Assembly (NCBI RefSeq): GCF_003056335.1
Contig: NZ_PYWA01000005.1
Coordinates: forward strand, 281,751-345,750
DNA: 64,000 nucleotides
Direction of reading: 5' to 3'
Origin: Paracoccus indicus
GTDB lineage: Bacteria > Pseudomonadota > Alphaproteobacteria > Rhodobacterales > Rhodobacteraceae
Of this stretch, positions 35,193 to 43,287 are shown piece after piece. How positions within the stretch are numbered: position 1 is the stretch's first letter; each line of letters starts with the position of its first letter. Under the pieces are notes generated by a model. It was not told where the DNA came from. It made no database searches and saw only the letters and a program-made list of their open reading frames with translations. The position numbers and the translations under genes were made by a program.

Positions 35193-36400
35193 GCGCCCAT
35201 GTCGATCAGGCCCCTGACGCGCGCCCTGCCCGCCAGATCACGCGCCCCCGCCGGACGCCGGCCCCGGCCCGCGTCAATGGCGGGCGATCCCGGCAGCAAC
35301 TGGAAGCGTCCCTGCGCCGGGTCCGTGAACATCGGCGATAAGCCCTGAAGATTGCCGTCGCGGGAACGAAAGCGCGCGCCGTTCCACAAGATCACCGGCC
35401 TTTGTCCGCCATGCGCAAGGTTGGCCACGGCCTTCACCGATCGATGCGCCAGGCTGAAGGCCGTGTTGTGGGCATTGGCCGCCGGATCGGCGACGGCGAT
35501 GTTGTTTTCGACGACGGCCCCTGCCGCGGTCTGGGTGATCGTGATCTCTCCACGTTCGGTGCCGGGATTCAATGGGTCCAGGTTGTTGTGCCAGGCTGTA
35601 TTGTTGCGGACCGTGACGTTGTCGCTTTGAAAGACCTGGATGCCCTTGCCGCCATTGCGATAGACAAGGTTGTCCTCGACCAGCGTGGGAAAGCCATAGG
35701 GCGGGTGACCGGTGCCAAGGTTGCGCAGCCAGTCGATGATGATGCCGTTGCCGTCGGTATGGGGCGCGGGCACGGTGGTGGTCATGTTGTCGTGGCTGAT
35801 GTTGCGCCGGATGATGGTCCGAAAGCCCCGGTCGCGCGTATCGCCCGTCAGATCGATGTTCGAGGCCACCGAGATCCCGCTGGTCTGATAGCCGTTCGTG
35901 GCGGCATTGCGGAAGGTGCGGTTGTCCTCGATGATCTGGAACTCGGACAGATAGAAGGATATGCCGCTGCCGCCGCTGTCGTGGACGGTGTTGTGGCGCA
36001 GATGGACGTGATGACATCTTTCCCCGTCGATCCCGTGGCCACCGCCACCCACGATGTCGAACCCCTGCACCGTGACGTGATCCGCCCTGATGTTCACCGT
36101 GCTGTAGGTGCCCTGCGGCGGCCTGATCCTTGCGCCCGATTGCTGCAGGGACCGCAGGGTGACATGGCGCCCCGGTTCGCCGCCCTGCCGGATGAACAGC
36201 TGCTCGACATAGGTGCCGGGGTGGACAAGGATCGTGTCGCCCGCGCCATGCGGCGATGCCAGCGCCTGCCCGATGGTGGTGAAAGGCCGCGCGGCCGAGC
36301 CGTTTCCCACCCCCTGCCCCTTGGCGACATGGATCACCCGCGCCTGCGCCATGGACACGCACGACAGGCAAAGCAGCGCAAGGATGACGGACCGGATCAC
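35165..36400 (-). CDS. Secreted right-handed parallel beta-helix protein
   Basis: A 411-residue protein with a Sec signal peptide (about 1-20, MIRSVILALLCLSCVSMAQA). Repeated asparagine-rich turns follow (VTVQGFDIVGGGGHGIDG, HHVHLRHNTVHDSGGSGISF, DNVTVRNNTAWHNNLDP), typical of pectate-lyase-like beta-helices, ending with IDMGAYEFDPALP, a common end of these secreted proteins. It starts with GTG overlapping the glycosyltransferase stop by 4 bp, so the two are cotranscribed. In polysaccharide clusters such proteins act as lyases, epimerases or secretion partners; no catalytic residues can be assigned here. Confidence 0.82.
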   Translation of the reverse strand: MIRSVILALLCLSCVSMAQARVIHVAKGQGVGNGSAARPFTTIGQALASPHGAGDTILVHPGTYVEQLFIRQGGEPGRHVTLRSLQQSGARIRPPQGTYSTVNIRADHVTVQGFDIVGGGGHGIDGERCHHVHLRHNTVHDSGGSGISFYLSEFQIIEDNRTFRNAATNGYQTSGISVASNIDLTGDTRDRGFRTIIRRNISHDNMTTTVPAPHTDGNGIIIDWLRNLGTGHPPYGFPTLVEDNLVYRNGGKGIQVFQSDNVTVRNNTAWHNNLDPLNPGTERGEITITQTAAGAVVENNIAVADPAANAHNTAFSLAHRSVKAVANLAHGGQRPVILWNGARFRSRDGNLQGLSPMFTDPAQGRFQLLPGSPAIDAGRGRRPAGARDLAGRARVRGLIDMGAYEFDPALP

Positions 36401-37626
36401 CCTTCCATGGGTCCGGAGGCATAGAATTGCGCCATCGTCACGCGGGCGCGGTGATCGGCATCAAACAGCCGCGCGCGGTTCTGCGCCCCCTGCCGCAGCC
36501 GCGCCATCCGCGCAGGATCGCCCAGCATCGCCGCGCAGGCCGCCGACAGGCGTTCGGCCAGCCTTTCCGCCTTTTGATCGCCGCAGGGCACCACCGCACC
36601 GCAGCTGTCGTCGACGGCAATCCCCGGGCCGCCCAGGTCCAGGCAGACCACGGGCAGCGCGGCGGAAAGCGCCTCGCCGATGACATGGGGGCCGCTGTCG
36701 TGAAGGCTGGGGAACAGGAACAGGTCGTGGGCGGCATAAAGCGCCGCCATCCGGTCGCCCGGCACCTGCCCGGCAAAATCGACCGCCGCTTCCAGCCCCA
36801 GGTCGCGGGCCTGTTGGCGCATGGCGTCTGCCTCGGGGCCGGTGCCGGCAATGGTCAGGCGGGCCTGGGGCAGATGGGCGCGCAGATGCGCCAGCGCCAT
36901 GATCGCCAGATGCGCGCCCTTCCAGTATTCCAGCCGCCCGACGAACAGCAACGCGGGCTTGCCGCCGATCCGCGTGACGATGCCGCCCGGCGTGGGCGCA
37001 AGGATGTCGGCCACGACATGGGTGCGGGGCCGGTGGCGTGCGGGAACAAGTGCGGCGGTTTCGGGGTCGGTGACCAGAATGGCATCGGCGCGACGCAGGC
37101 AGGACCGCACCATCGGATCGATGCGGCTGACGGCATTGATCACATCGCGCAGCCTTTCGCGCCGCTGCCCCCCTTGGGGAAAGGACGGGCGCAGAGCCTT
37201 GGGCGCGGCAGCACCTCCGCCGACGGGGCCGAAGACGAATCGCGGCCCCAGCCCGCCCAGGAACGAGGGCCAGCGCAGCACCGTCCAGGTCAGATGGTGG
37301 ATCACGTCGAAATCCTGGTCCCGCAGCATTCGGCGCACGCGGCTGCGGGCGGTCATCTGCCATGCCATGTAGTGCTGACGGATATGGCGCGCCTCGGCAT
37401 AGCCGGGACCGGGCCAACCCGGCACGTCGTGGAAGGCAAAGCGCAGGTTCGCGGGCGGCGGGTGATCGGCGCAATGGGCCTGGATCACGTCGCGATGGTG
37501 GCTGCCGCAGGTCAGGACGGTCACCTCGCACCCCTGCCGTGCAAGGGCCGTGGCGAACAGCCAGCCCTTGCCCGGTTCAGAGCCTGCGTTCGGTTCGCAG
37601 GCATAGGCGGAAAGAAGCACCCTCAT
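36397..37626 (-). CDS. Family 4-type glycosyltransferase
   Basis: A 409-residue GT-B enzyme starting MRVLLSAYACEPNAGSEPGKGW, a characteristic opening in which the G-x-x-G loop binds the donor. It continues with FDVIHHLTWTVLRWPSFLGG, PALLFVGRLEYWKGAHLAIM, LTIAGTGPEADAM and HDLFLFPSLHDSGPHVIGEAL, where the acidic positions form the EX7E-type site. It is coupled to the beta-helix gene. The sugar is unknown. No strong ribosome site precedes ATG 37626. Confidence 0.88.
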   Translation of the reverse strand: MRVLLSAYACEPNAGSEPGKGWLFATALARQGCEVTVLTCGSHHRDVIQAHCADHPPPANLRFAFHDVPGWPGPGYAEARHIRQHYMAWQMTARSRVRRMLRDQDFDVIHHLTWTVLRWPSFLGGLGPRFVFGPVGGGAAAPKALRPSFPQGGQRRERLRDVINAVSRIDPMVRSCLRRADAILVTDPETAALVPARHRPRTHVVADILAPTPGGIVTRIGGKPALLFVGRLEYWKGAHLAIMALAHLRAHLPQARLTIAGTGPEADAMRQQARDLGLEAAVDFAGQVPGDRMAALYAAHDLFLFPSLHDSGPHVIGEALSAALPVVCLDLGGPGIAVDDSCGAVVPCGDQKAERLAERLSAACAAMLGDPARMARLRQGAQNRARLFDADHRARVTMAQFYASGPMEG

Positions 37627-37727
37627 GGGATCCGGGTCCGGTTTGGGATCGATACCCCGACAGATCAGCGCGAATGCGCCGCGCCATCAAGACCGCCCTG
37701 TGGATGCGGCAGGCATCCATTCGGTCA

Positions 37728-38453
37728 TCACCCTTCCGCCGCGCTGTCGAAGGCGGTCCGGAAGCCGCCCCAGAACATGCGCATCCCGTCGAAGGGCATC
37801 TCGGGCATCGGCTTGCCCTGCGCTTCCTCGTGCATGGTCCGGAAGGCCGCGTCGCAGGTCGCGCGGTCGGGCCATTGCACCCAGCTGAAGACGATCACCT
37901 CGCCCTCCTTGGCATGTGTCGCGCGATAGAAATCTGTGCGCTTGCCGTGGGGCACGTCCTGCCCCCAGCATTCGACCGAACCCAAGGCGCCAAGACGCTG
38001 AAACATCTGCCAACCCTCATGGGCCATGGCCAGGTAATCCTCGCGCCTGTCGGCCGGAACCGCCGCCACGAAGCCCTGCACGTAATCCGTGGGCGCGTCG
38101 GTGCCGCTGGTCAGGATCGGCTCGAACCCGCCCGCGATCATGCGGCTGCCGTCGAAGGGCATGGCGGACAGCTTCTGCATATCCGGGTCGCCGGGCAGTT
38201 TATGCCAGCAGGCATCCGCCGTGGCGCGGTCCGGCCATTCGATCCATGAAAAGGTCACGGTTTCATGGGCCGCCGCATCCACGGCACCCTGGAAATCGGT
38301 CTGCTTGCCCTTGGGCAGATCGACGCCCCAGCAATCGACCATGCGCAGCGCGCCATGCTTGCGGAACATCTGCCACAGCTGCGTGACATGATGCAGATAA
38401 TCGTCCTGGGACTCTGTCGGCACGGGGGCAAGGGCACCGTTGATATAGGTCAT
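37728..38453 (-). CDS. Tandem DUF1428 domain protein
   Basis: A 241-residue cytosolic protein made of two related halves. Each has the DUF1428 (YciI/dimeric alpha-beta barrel-like) pattern: residues 1-110 with DYLHHVTQLWQMFRKHGALR, DCWGVDLPKGKQTDF and WIEWPDRATADACW, and residues about 120-235 with DYLAMAHEGWQMFQRLGAL, ECWGQDVPHGKRTDF and WVQWPDRATCDAAF. Most relatives have one domain, so this is a gene-internal duplication making a pseudo-dimer in one chain. The function is unknown. An AGGAG site precedes ATG 38453. It is divergent from an HxlR regulator that probably controls it. Confidence 0.85.
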   Translation of the reverse strand: MTYINGALAPVPTESQDDYLHHVTQLWQMFRKHGALRMVDCWGVDLPKGKQTDFQGAVDAAAHETVTFSWIEWPDRATADACWHKLPGDPDMQKLSAMPFDGSRMIAGGFEPILTSGTDAPTDYVQGFVAAVPADRREDYLAMAHEGWQMFQRLGALGSVECWGQDVPHGKRTDFYRATHAKEGEVIVFSWVQWPDRATCDAAFRTMHEEAQGKPMPEMPFDGMRMFWGGFRTAFDSAAEG

Positions 38454-38519
38454 CTGACGTCTCCTGCTGTGGGTGGAATCACCTTGGGTGACGGCGATTG
38501 TCCCTTCAGACTGAGCCTG

Positions 38520-38540
38520 TTAGTAGTAAAAAACAACTAA
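38520..38540. promoter_or_regulatory. Candidate HxlR operator
   Basis: TTAGTAGT (38520-38527) and ACAACTAA (38533-38540) form an inverted repeat (7 of 8 positions) around a five-A spacer. It lies in the 98-bp divergent promoter between the tandem DUF1428 gene and the HxlR-type gene, 12 bp upstream of the latter's GTG start. Position, size and AT content fit an operator of the neighbouring regulator. Confidence 0.55.
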
Positions 38541-38551
38541 AAGAGAGCTCC

Positions 38552-39199
38552 GTGACCAAACAGGCAAAAAACCAGCCGCGCATCCGGTATGACGAGGGCT
38601 GTCTTGGTGCCCATGCGCTGAACCTTGTGGGCGACAGGTGGGCGCTGCTGGTCGTGCGCGAGCTGGTCTTCGCCGCCAAACGCTTCGGGGCGATCCGCGC
38701 AGGGCTGCCGGGGGTGACGGCCAGCGTGTTGACGGGCCGGTTGGCGCAGTTGGAACAGGCGGGGGTCGTCACCCACGACCCCCAGGCGGGGACCTATGGG
38801 CTGACGGATGCGGGGCACGGGTTGCTGCCGGTGCTGCAGGCGCTGTGCCGATGGGCCTTGACGGTGCCGGGACATGATCCGCGACGGTTCATCAGCCCCT
38901 CGGCGCTGATGATCTCGATGGGGGTGACGCTGCGGGCGGGGCCGGATGCCAGCGCCGGCTTCGCTTTCGGCCCCGAGGCGTTCCAGATGCATCTGCAATC
39001 GGGCGTGCTGCGGACGACCGCGGTCGCGGACCCGCAGGCACCCTTCGTGCTGCGCGGCGACGGCAACGCCTTGGCGGCGGCGGTCTATGGGCCGCAGCCG
39101 CTGGCAGCGCTGGTTGCATCGGGGGTGGTGCAGGCGTCGGGTGATCTGGACCGCGCGCAGCGTTTCATCGACCAGTTCAGCCTGCAACCACGCGACTGA
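38552..39199 (+). CDS. HxlR family transcriptional regulator
   Basis: A 215-residue regulator with the HxlR winged helix at residues about 15-105: LVGDRWALLVVRELVFAAKRFGAI, GVTASVLTGRLAQLEQAGVV and YGLTDAGHGLLPVLQALCRWA. The extra C-terminal region of about 100 residues is longer than in minimal HxlR proteins and may bind a ligand. The GTG at 38552 (VTKQAKNQ) is favoured over a TTG further upstream because the latter lies across the operator-like dyad. It presumably regulates itself and the divergent DUF1428 gene. Its stop is 3 bp from the convergent flippase gene. Confidence 0.86.
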   Translation: MTKQAKNQPRIRYDEGCLGAHALNLVGDRWALLVVRELVFAAKRFGAIRAGLPGVTASVLTGRLAQLEQAGVVTHDPQAGTYGLTDAGHGLLPVLQALCRWALTVPGHDPRRFISPSALMISMGVTLRAGPDASAGFAFGPEAFQMHLQSGVLRTTAVADPQAPFVLRGDGNALAAAVYGPQPLAALVASGVVQASGDLDRAQRFIDQFSLQPRD

Positions 39200-39202
39200 G
39201 CA

Positions 39203-40669
39203 TCATTCGGCCGGGTGGACGGCGGGACCGCGCGGGCGGGTGATCATCCGCCAGACGGCCATGATCTCGGACCTGATCGGGTGGTCGGTCAGCATGATCC
39301 CCGCCAGCCAGCCGATCGCGGCCCCCACCACCGCCACCGCCGTCTGCCCCATGTCCAGATCGAAGCCCCGGCCCGAGGTCGCGATGACCACCACCGGCAG
39401 CGCGGCGGTAGCCGCCGTCACGCCGATGCTGCGCAGCGATGCAAGCCACAGCTGCCCGAACTGCAGCCCGATGGCCCGGCGGATGAACAGCAGCGCCACG
39501 AACATCTGGAACGGCGCGATGACCAGCAGGCTGGCCGCCACCGCCGTCAGCCCCAGATGCGCCGCCGCGATGACCGCCAGGACCGAGGGCGGCAGGCAGA
39601 TCAGGCTGGCCCAGAAGGTGTCGCGGATGCGCCCGACGCTGACCAGCAGCGGGAAGGTCATGAAGGCCGGGGCCAGCGCCATGGTCGCGGTCGCGATGAT
39701 GCGGACCAGCGGCGGGGTCTCGCTCCATTGGGCGCCCAGCAGGATGGCGACGACAGGATTGGCCAGCAGCGCCAGCATCATCAGCGTAGGCCATTGGATG
39801 GCCGACATCAGCGCATGTCCGCGCAGATAGCTGACGCGCAGATCGCCCCCCTGCCGCGAATGCATCGCCATCGCCGGCAGCACGACCGGTTGCAGCGCCG
39901 AGACCAGCGCCCGGTCGGGAAGCTGGCAGACGGTCACGGCGCGGGCATAGATGCCCACCGCATCGACGCCCAGCAGGCGGCCCAGGGCCAGGCGGGGCAG
40001 CATCTCGTAGGCCATGTTCAGCACCGTGACCGAGGATGACACCGCCCCGAAGGACAGGATGCGCCGCGCGCCCTGAAGGGACGGTCGAAAGACCCAGAAC
40101 TCGGGTCGCAGCAGCATCGCGCCCAAGGCCAGCACCGCGCCCGCGGCGACGATCCCCCAGACATGGCTGACCGGCCCCCAGCCCATCGCGCCAAGGGTGA
40201 TGGTGACGCCCGCGTTGACCATCGCCATGGCGACGTTCAGCATCGCCAACCGGGTGAACGACAGGTCGCGCTGCATCAGCGCCAGCAGCGGCCCGCCGAA
40301 GGGTGCGATCACGAAGGACAGCGCGGCGACGACCAGCAGCCGCCCCACCTGGGGCTCTTGAAAGAACCCCGCGATCAGATCGGATGCCGCCACCAGCAAT
40401 CCTGCCAGCGACAGCGAGATCATCAGCGTGATCGTGAAGACCGTCCGCACCATCTGCGGCGCCAGCGTCTTTTCCTGCACGATGAAGATGCCCGTTCCGA
40501 ACTGGCGCAGGTTGTCCAGCAGCAGGATGACGGTGCTGGCCAGCAGATAGATGCCCGTCTCGGCCGGGGTCAGGATGCGCGACATGGTGGCCAGCGTGAC
40601 GACGCTGATGACCTGGGTGGCGTATTTGTCCGCGACCGAGGCGATGACGCTGCGGCGAATGACGCTCAT
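39203..40669 (-). CDS. Wzx-type lipopolysaccharide/oligosaccharide flippase
   Basis: A 488-residue polytopic membrane protein with about twelve to fourteen hydrophobic helices. The N-terminus SVIRRSVIASVADKYATQVISVVTLA and SRILTPAETGIYLLASTVILL fit the Wzx/polysaccharide-export (MATE-like) superfamily, and RLALGRLLGVDAVGIYARAV is the typical mid-protein motif. It would move the undecaprenyl-linked repeat unit across the inner membrane for the polymerase encoded at 20368. It is the third gene of a leftward run with two glycosyltransferases. Confidence 0.88.
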   Translation of the reverse strand: MSVIRRSVIASVADKYATQVISVVTLATMSRILTPAETGIYLLASTVILLLDNLRQFGTGIFIVQEKTLAPQMVRTVFTITLMISLSLAGLLVAASDLIAGFFQEPQVGRLLVVAALSFVIAPFGGPLLALMQRDLSFTRLAMLNVAMAMVNAGVTITLGAMGWGPVSHVWGIVAAGAVLALGAMLLRPEFWVFRPSLQGARRILSFGAVSSSVTVLNMAYEMLPRLALGRLLGVDAVGIYARAVTVCQLPDRALVSALQPVVLPAMAMHSRQGGDLRVSYLRGHALMSAIQWPTLMMLALLANPVVAILLGAQWSETPPLVRIIATATMALAPAFMTFPLLVSVGRIRDTFWASLICLPPSVLAVIAAAHLGLTAVAASLLVIAPFQMFVALLFIRRAIGLQFGQLWLASLRSIGVTAATAALPVVVIATSGRGFDLDMGQTAVAVVGAAIGWLAGIMLTDHPIRSEIMAVWRMITRPRGPAVHPAE

Positions 40670-40687
40670 GCGCAGGGTGTCGCTGTC

Positions 40688-42343
40688 TTAGGGCTCACGG
40701 CGCAGGCTCCTTCGAAGGGTGGTGCCAAGCCAAGCGGGGATCAGCGCACGCAGCGGACTGCCCGCCAGATCGCGCCTGGCGGCGATGCGGATCAGGTGGC
40801 GGATACGCCAGCCGGGCGGTGCGGCCTTCAGGACCAGCTGGGTCGCGCGCGACACGCGGATGGTGTCCGATCCGCCGATGCCGACCGGATCGTCGAAGAC
40901 GAAGGGGATGAACAGGTCCAGATCGCCCATCCCCTGCATGGGGGCCAGATCGCCGGGATTGCGCGGCAAACCCTCGGTGCTGCGATAGAGGTCGGCCAGC
41001 TGACGACGCCAGCCCGCCCCGGTGTTGTTTTCGACGACCCGGGCCAGCGTTCGCGCGCCAAGGCTGCGCCGTGCCGCGTCGTCGCGCACCAGTGCCGCGA
41101 TGGTCCGGCGCAGTTCGGCGACCGAATGCGTGGTCGCCATCACCCCGTCCAGACCCGGCGAATCCGCCGCCATCACGCCGCAATCGGGTCCATAGGCCGC
41201 GCGGGTGACCAGCGGCAACCCCTGCATCCCCGCTTCCAGAAGCGAGGTGATCGAGACGAAGGGGAAGGCATCCAGGTAGATGTCCGCCGCATCCAGATAG
41301 GGCTGGGTCTGCGTCGTCTCGCCGATCAGATGCACCTGCCCCGGCACCTGCGCGATGCTGTCCGCCCATGCAGGCATCTGACCCGGACCGACGACGACCA
41401 TATGCATCTGCGGGTTGTCGTGCAGCACCGGCAGCAGAGCCTGCACGAAGTTGTCGCCGCCGATGTCGCGGAACTTGACGGCCCGCGCGATGGTCAGGAC
41501 CACCACCGCCTCGGACGGGATCCCCAAGGCCTGTCGCGCCGCCTGCCGGGACATCTGCCGGGGCCGGTCGCCAAGGCACAACGGGATCAGCGCGCTGCGT
41601 TCAGGCATAACGCCGCGCCGGTCCAATCCCAGCTGCCGCCCGCTGCGCCGTGTGTTCACGATCATGTCCACGATGCCCGCGCCCAGCCAGAACTGGTGAT
41701 CGCCGTGATTGACCATCATGCTGGGCGGGCGGTTCACCAGCCCCGCCAGCGCGATCATCGGCACCACGTCCATGTTGTGGACATGCAGCACCACAATATC
41801 GGCCCGCGCCATCAGCGCCTGCATCCCGCGCGCCCATCGCAGCAGCCCCCCCGGTCGCGCGTTCAGGCAAGTGACCGAGCCCCGCGCATCCTGCACCGCA
41901 TCGGCGACATCCTGCGGCAGCGGGCAATGCTGGCCGGTCAATGCCAGCGAATGGACGTTGTCGGGATCGTTGCAGATCCAATGGGCGACCATGCGGGCGT
42001 GACCGCCGATGCCGTAAAGCTCGGTCGCGACATGCAGGATGCGGCGGGGGGTGCCCTCGTCCCGGGGCGGGCGGCAGGGGCGGTCGTCATGCAGCGCCTG
42101 CCGGCCAAGCTGGCGCAGCATGGCCTCGATCCGCGGGTCGGTGAACTGGCCGGTGTGCCACAGGACGGCGTAATTCGCTGCTGCCTGCAGGGCCGCCGTC
42201 GCCTGCGCGTGGCGACGCCGCGCCAGCAGCAGGCGGGCGCGTTCCAGCAGCCGGTCGTATTCCGCACGCCGCTGCGCGATGATGGCAGGGCCTTCGCGGC
42301 GCCAACCGGCCAGAACCGCATCGGGGTCCGCACGGTGGTCCAT
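40688..42343 (-). CDS. Large GT4-like glycosyltransferase
   Basis: A 551-residue protein. The first ~95 residues are a helical extension (GPAIIAQRRAEYDRLLERAR, with alanine-rich helices). Then comes a GT-B enzyme: RILHVATELYGIGGHARMVA, VLTIARAVKFRDIGGDNFVQ, MHMVVVGPGQMPAW and ADIYLDAFPFVSITSLLEAGMQGLPLV, which matches the donor-site region of GT4-like enzymes. The last ~70 residues are basic and may bind the membrane. ATG 42343 shares one base with the stop of the upstream gene (TGATG). Sugar unknown. Confidence 0.84.
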   Translation of the reverse strand: MDHRADPDAVLAGWRREGPAIIAQRRAEYDRLLERARLLLARRRHAQATAALQAAANYAVLWHTGQFTDPRIEAMLRQLGRQALHDDRPCRPPRDEGTPRRILHVATELYGIGGHARMVAHWICNDPDNVHSLALTGQHCPLPQDVADAVQDARGSVTCLNARPGGLLRWARGMQALMARADIVVLHVHNMDVVPMIALAGLVNRPPSMMVNHGDHQFWLGAGIVDMIVNTRRSGRQLGLDRRGVMPERSALIPLCLGDRPRQMSRQAARQALGIPSEAVVVLTIARAVKFRDIGGDNFVQALLPVLHDNPQMHMVVVGPGQMPAWADSIAQVPGQVHLIGETTQTQPYLDAADIYLDAFPFVSITSLLEAGMQGLPLVTRAAYGPDCGVMAADSPGLDGVMATTHSVAELRRTIAALVRDDAARRSLGARTLARVVENNTGAGWRRQLADLYRSTEGLPRNPGDLAPMQGMGDLDLFIPFVFDDPVGIGGSDTIRVSRATQLVLKAAPPGWRIRHLIRIAARRDLAGSPLRALIPAWLGTTLRRSLRREP

Positions 42344-43158
42344 CACGACCCCTGCCGCGATGATTGCCCGCCCGAAGGTCGCAGCCGTTCCGCAAGGCAT
42401 GCCAGCCGCAACCGCGCGACGCTGCGACGGCGTACCGGCCAACCGATCTGGCGCCGGATCTGCATGCGTTCATGGGCGGGCAGCGATCCGAACCACGCGA
42501 AGGGCCGGTCCGTGACCGACAGCGGCTTGCCGCCCTCGGGCATCGCCTCGCCCATACGCAGATAATCGGCCTCGTATGGGGTGCGATAGCAGACGGTGGG
42601 CGTGACCAGATGGGCGTGATCCAGACGCGCGCCCAGGATCGTCTGCCAATAGATCGTATCGACGATATCGGCCAGCCCGCGCGGGATCAGCCCCCAACGC
42701 GCCACCAAGGGCGCAGCGGCACGGGTCAGGAAATAGCAGCTGGTATCGACATGGCTGCGCCCGTCGTTCTTGTCGTCGTCGAACATGAAGGTTCCGTCGA
42801 AGCGGTGCATCGAACGGCCTGCCGTGCAGACCGCGGCCCCGGTCGCGTGATGCAGATCGATCATGCGCTCCAGGTGATCGGGCTGGAACCAGTTGTCGGC
42901 ATCCAGGAATGCCACCGCGTCGTAACCGTGGTTGAAGGCACTGATGCTGCCCAGCACGCGCGGAATGTTGCCGCCGTCGCGATGGCCGTCGGGCAGCGTC
43001 ATGTGACGCGCGTCCCACTCATCGACCATCGGGTTGGGAAAGCCGTCCGCGACCAAGATGTGGCGGCAGGGAACGCTTTGCGCCCGCACGCTGTCGTGGC
43101 ACATGCGCAGGACGGCGTCGGCTTCCTTGTAATAGGGTGTCACCACCGCGATGCGCAT
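42343..43158 (-). CDS. Family 2 glycosyltransferase
   Basis: A 271-residue GT-A type enzyme beginning MRIAVVTPYYKEADAVLRMC. The DxD motif appears as DAVAFLDADNWFQPDHLERM, followed by FDDDKNDGRSHVDTSCYFLT. It is shorter than most polysaccharide GT2s but has the complete catalytic core. A CAGGA ribosome site precedes ATG 43158. It opens the leftward glycosyltransferase-flippase operon. Confidence 0.83.
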   Translation of the reverse strand: MRIAVVTPYYKEADAVLRMCHDSVRAQSVPCRHILVADGFPNPMVDEWDARHMTLPDGHRDGGNIPRVLGSISAFNHGYDAVAFLDADNWFQPDHLERMIDLHHATGAAVCTAGRSMHRFDGTFMFDDDKNDGRSHVDTSCYFLTRAAAPLVARWGLIPRGLADIVDTIYWQTILGARLDHAHLVTPTVCYRTPYEADYLRMGEAMPEGGKPLSVTDRPFAWFGSLPAHERMQIRRQIGWPVRRRSVARLRLACLAERLRPSGGQSSRQGS

Positions 43159-43287
43159 AAGTCGGACGTCCTGTTGCTGCCCCTGCCGCAAGGCTAGCAG
43201 AGGCCGGCGCGCGGCAGTCTTTGGCTTTATGGCGAAACGGCGCGCCGATCGATCAAGCCCCCTGCCCGAAAGGCGTAGGCAGCTTCG

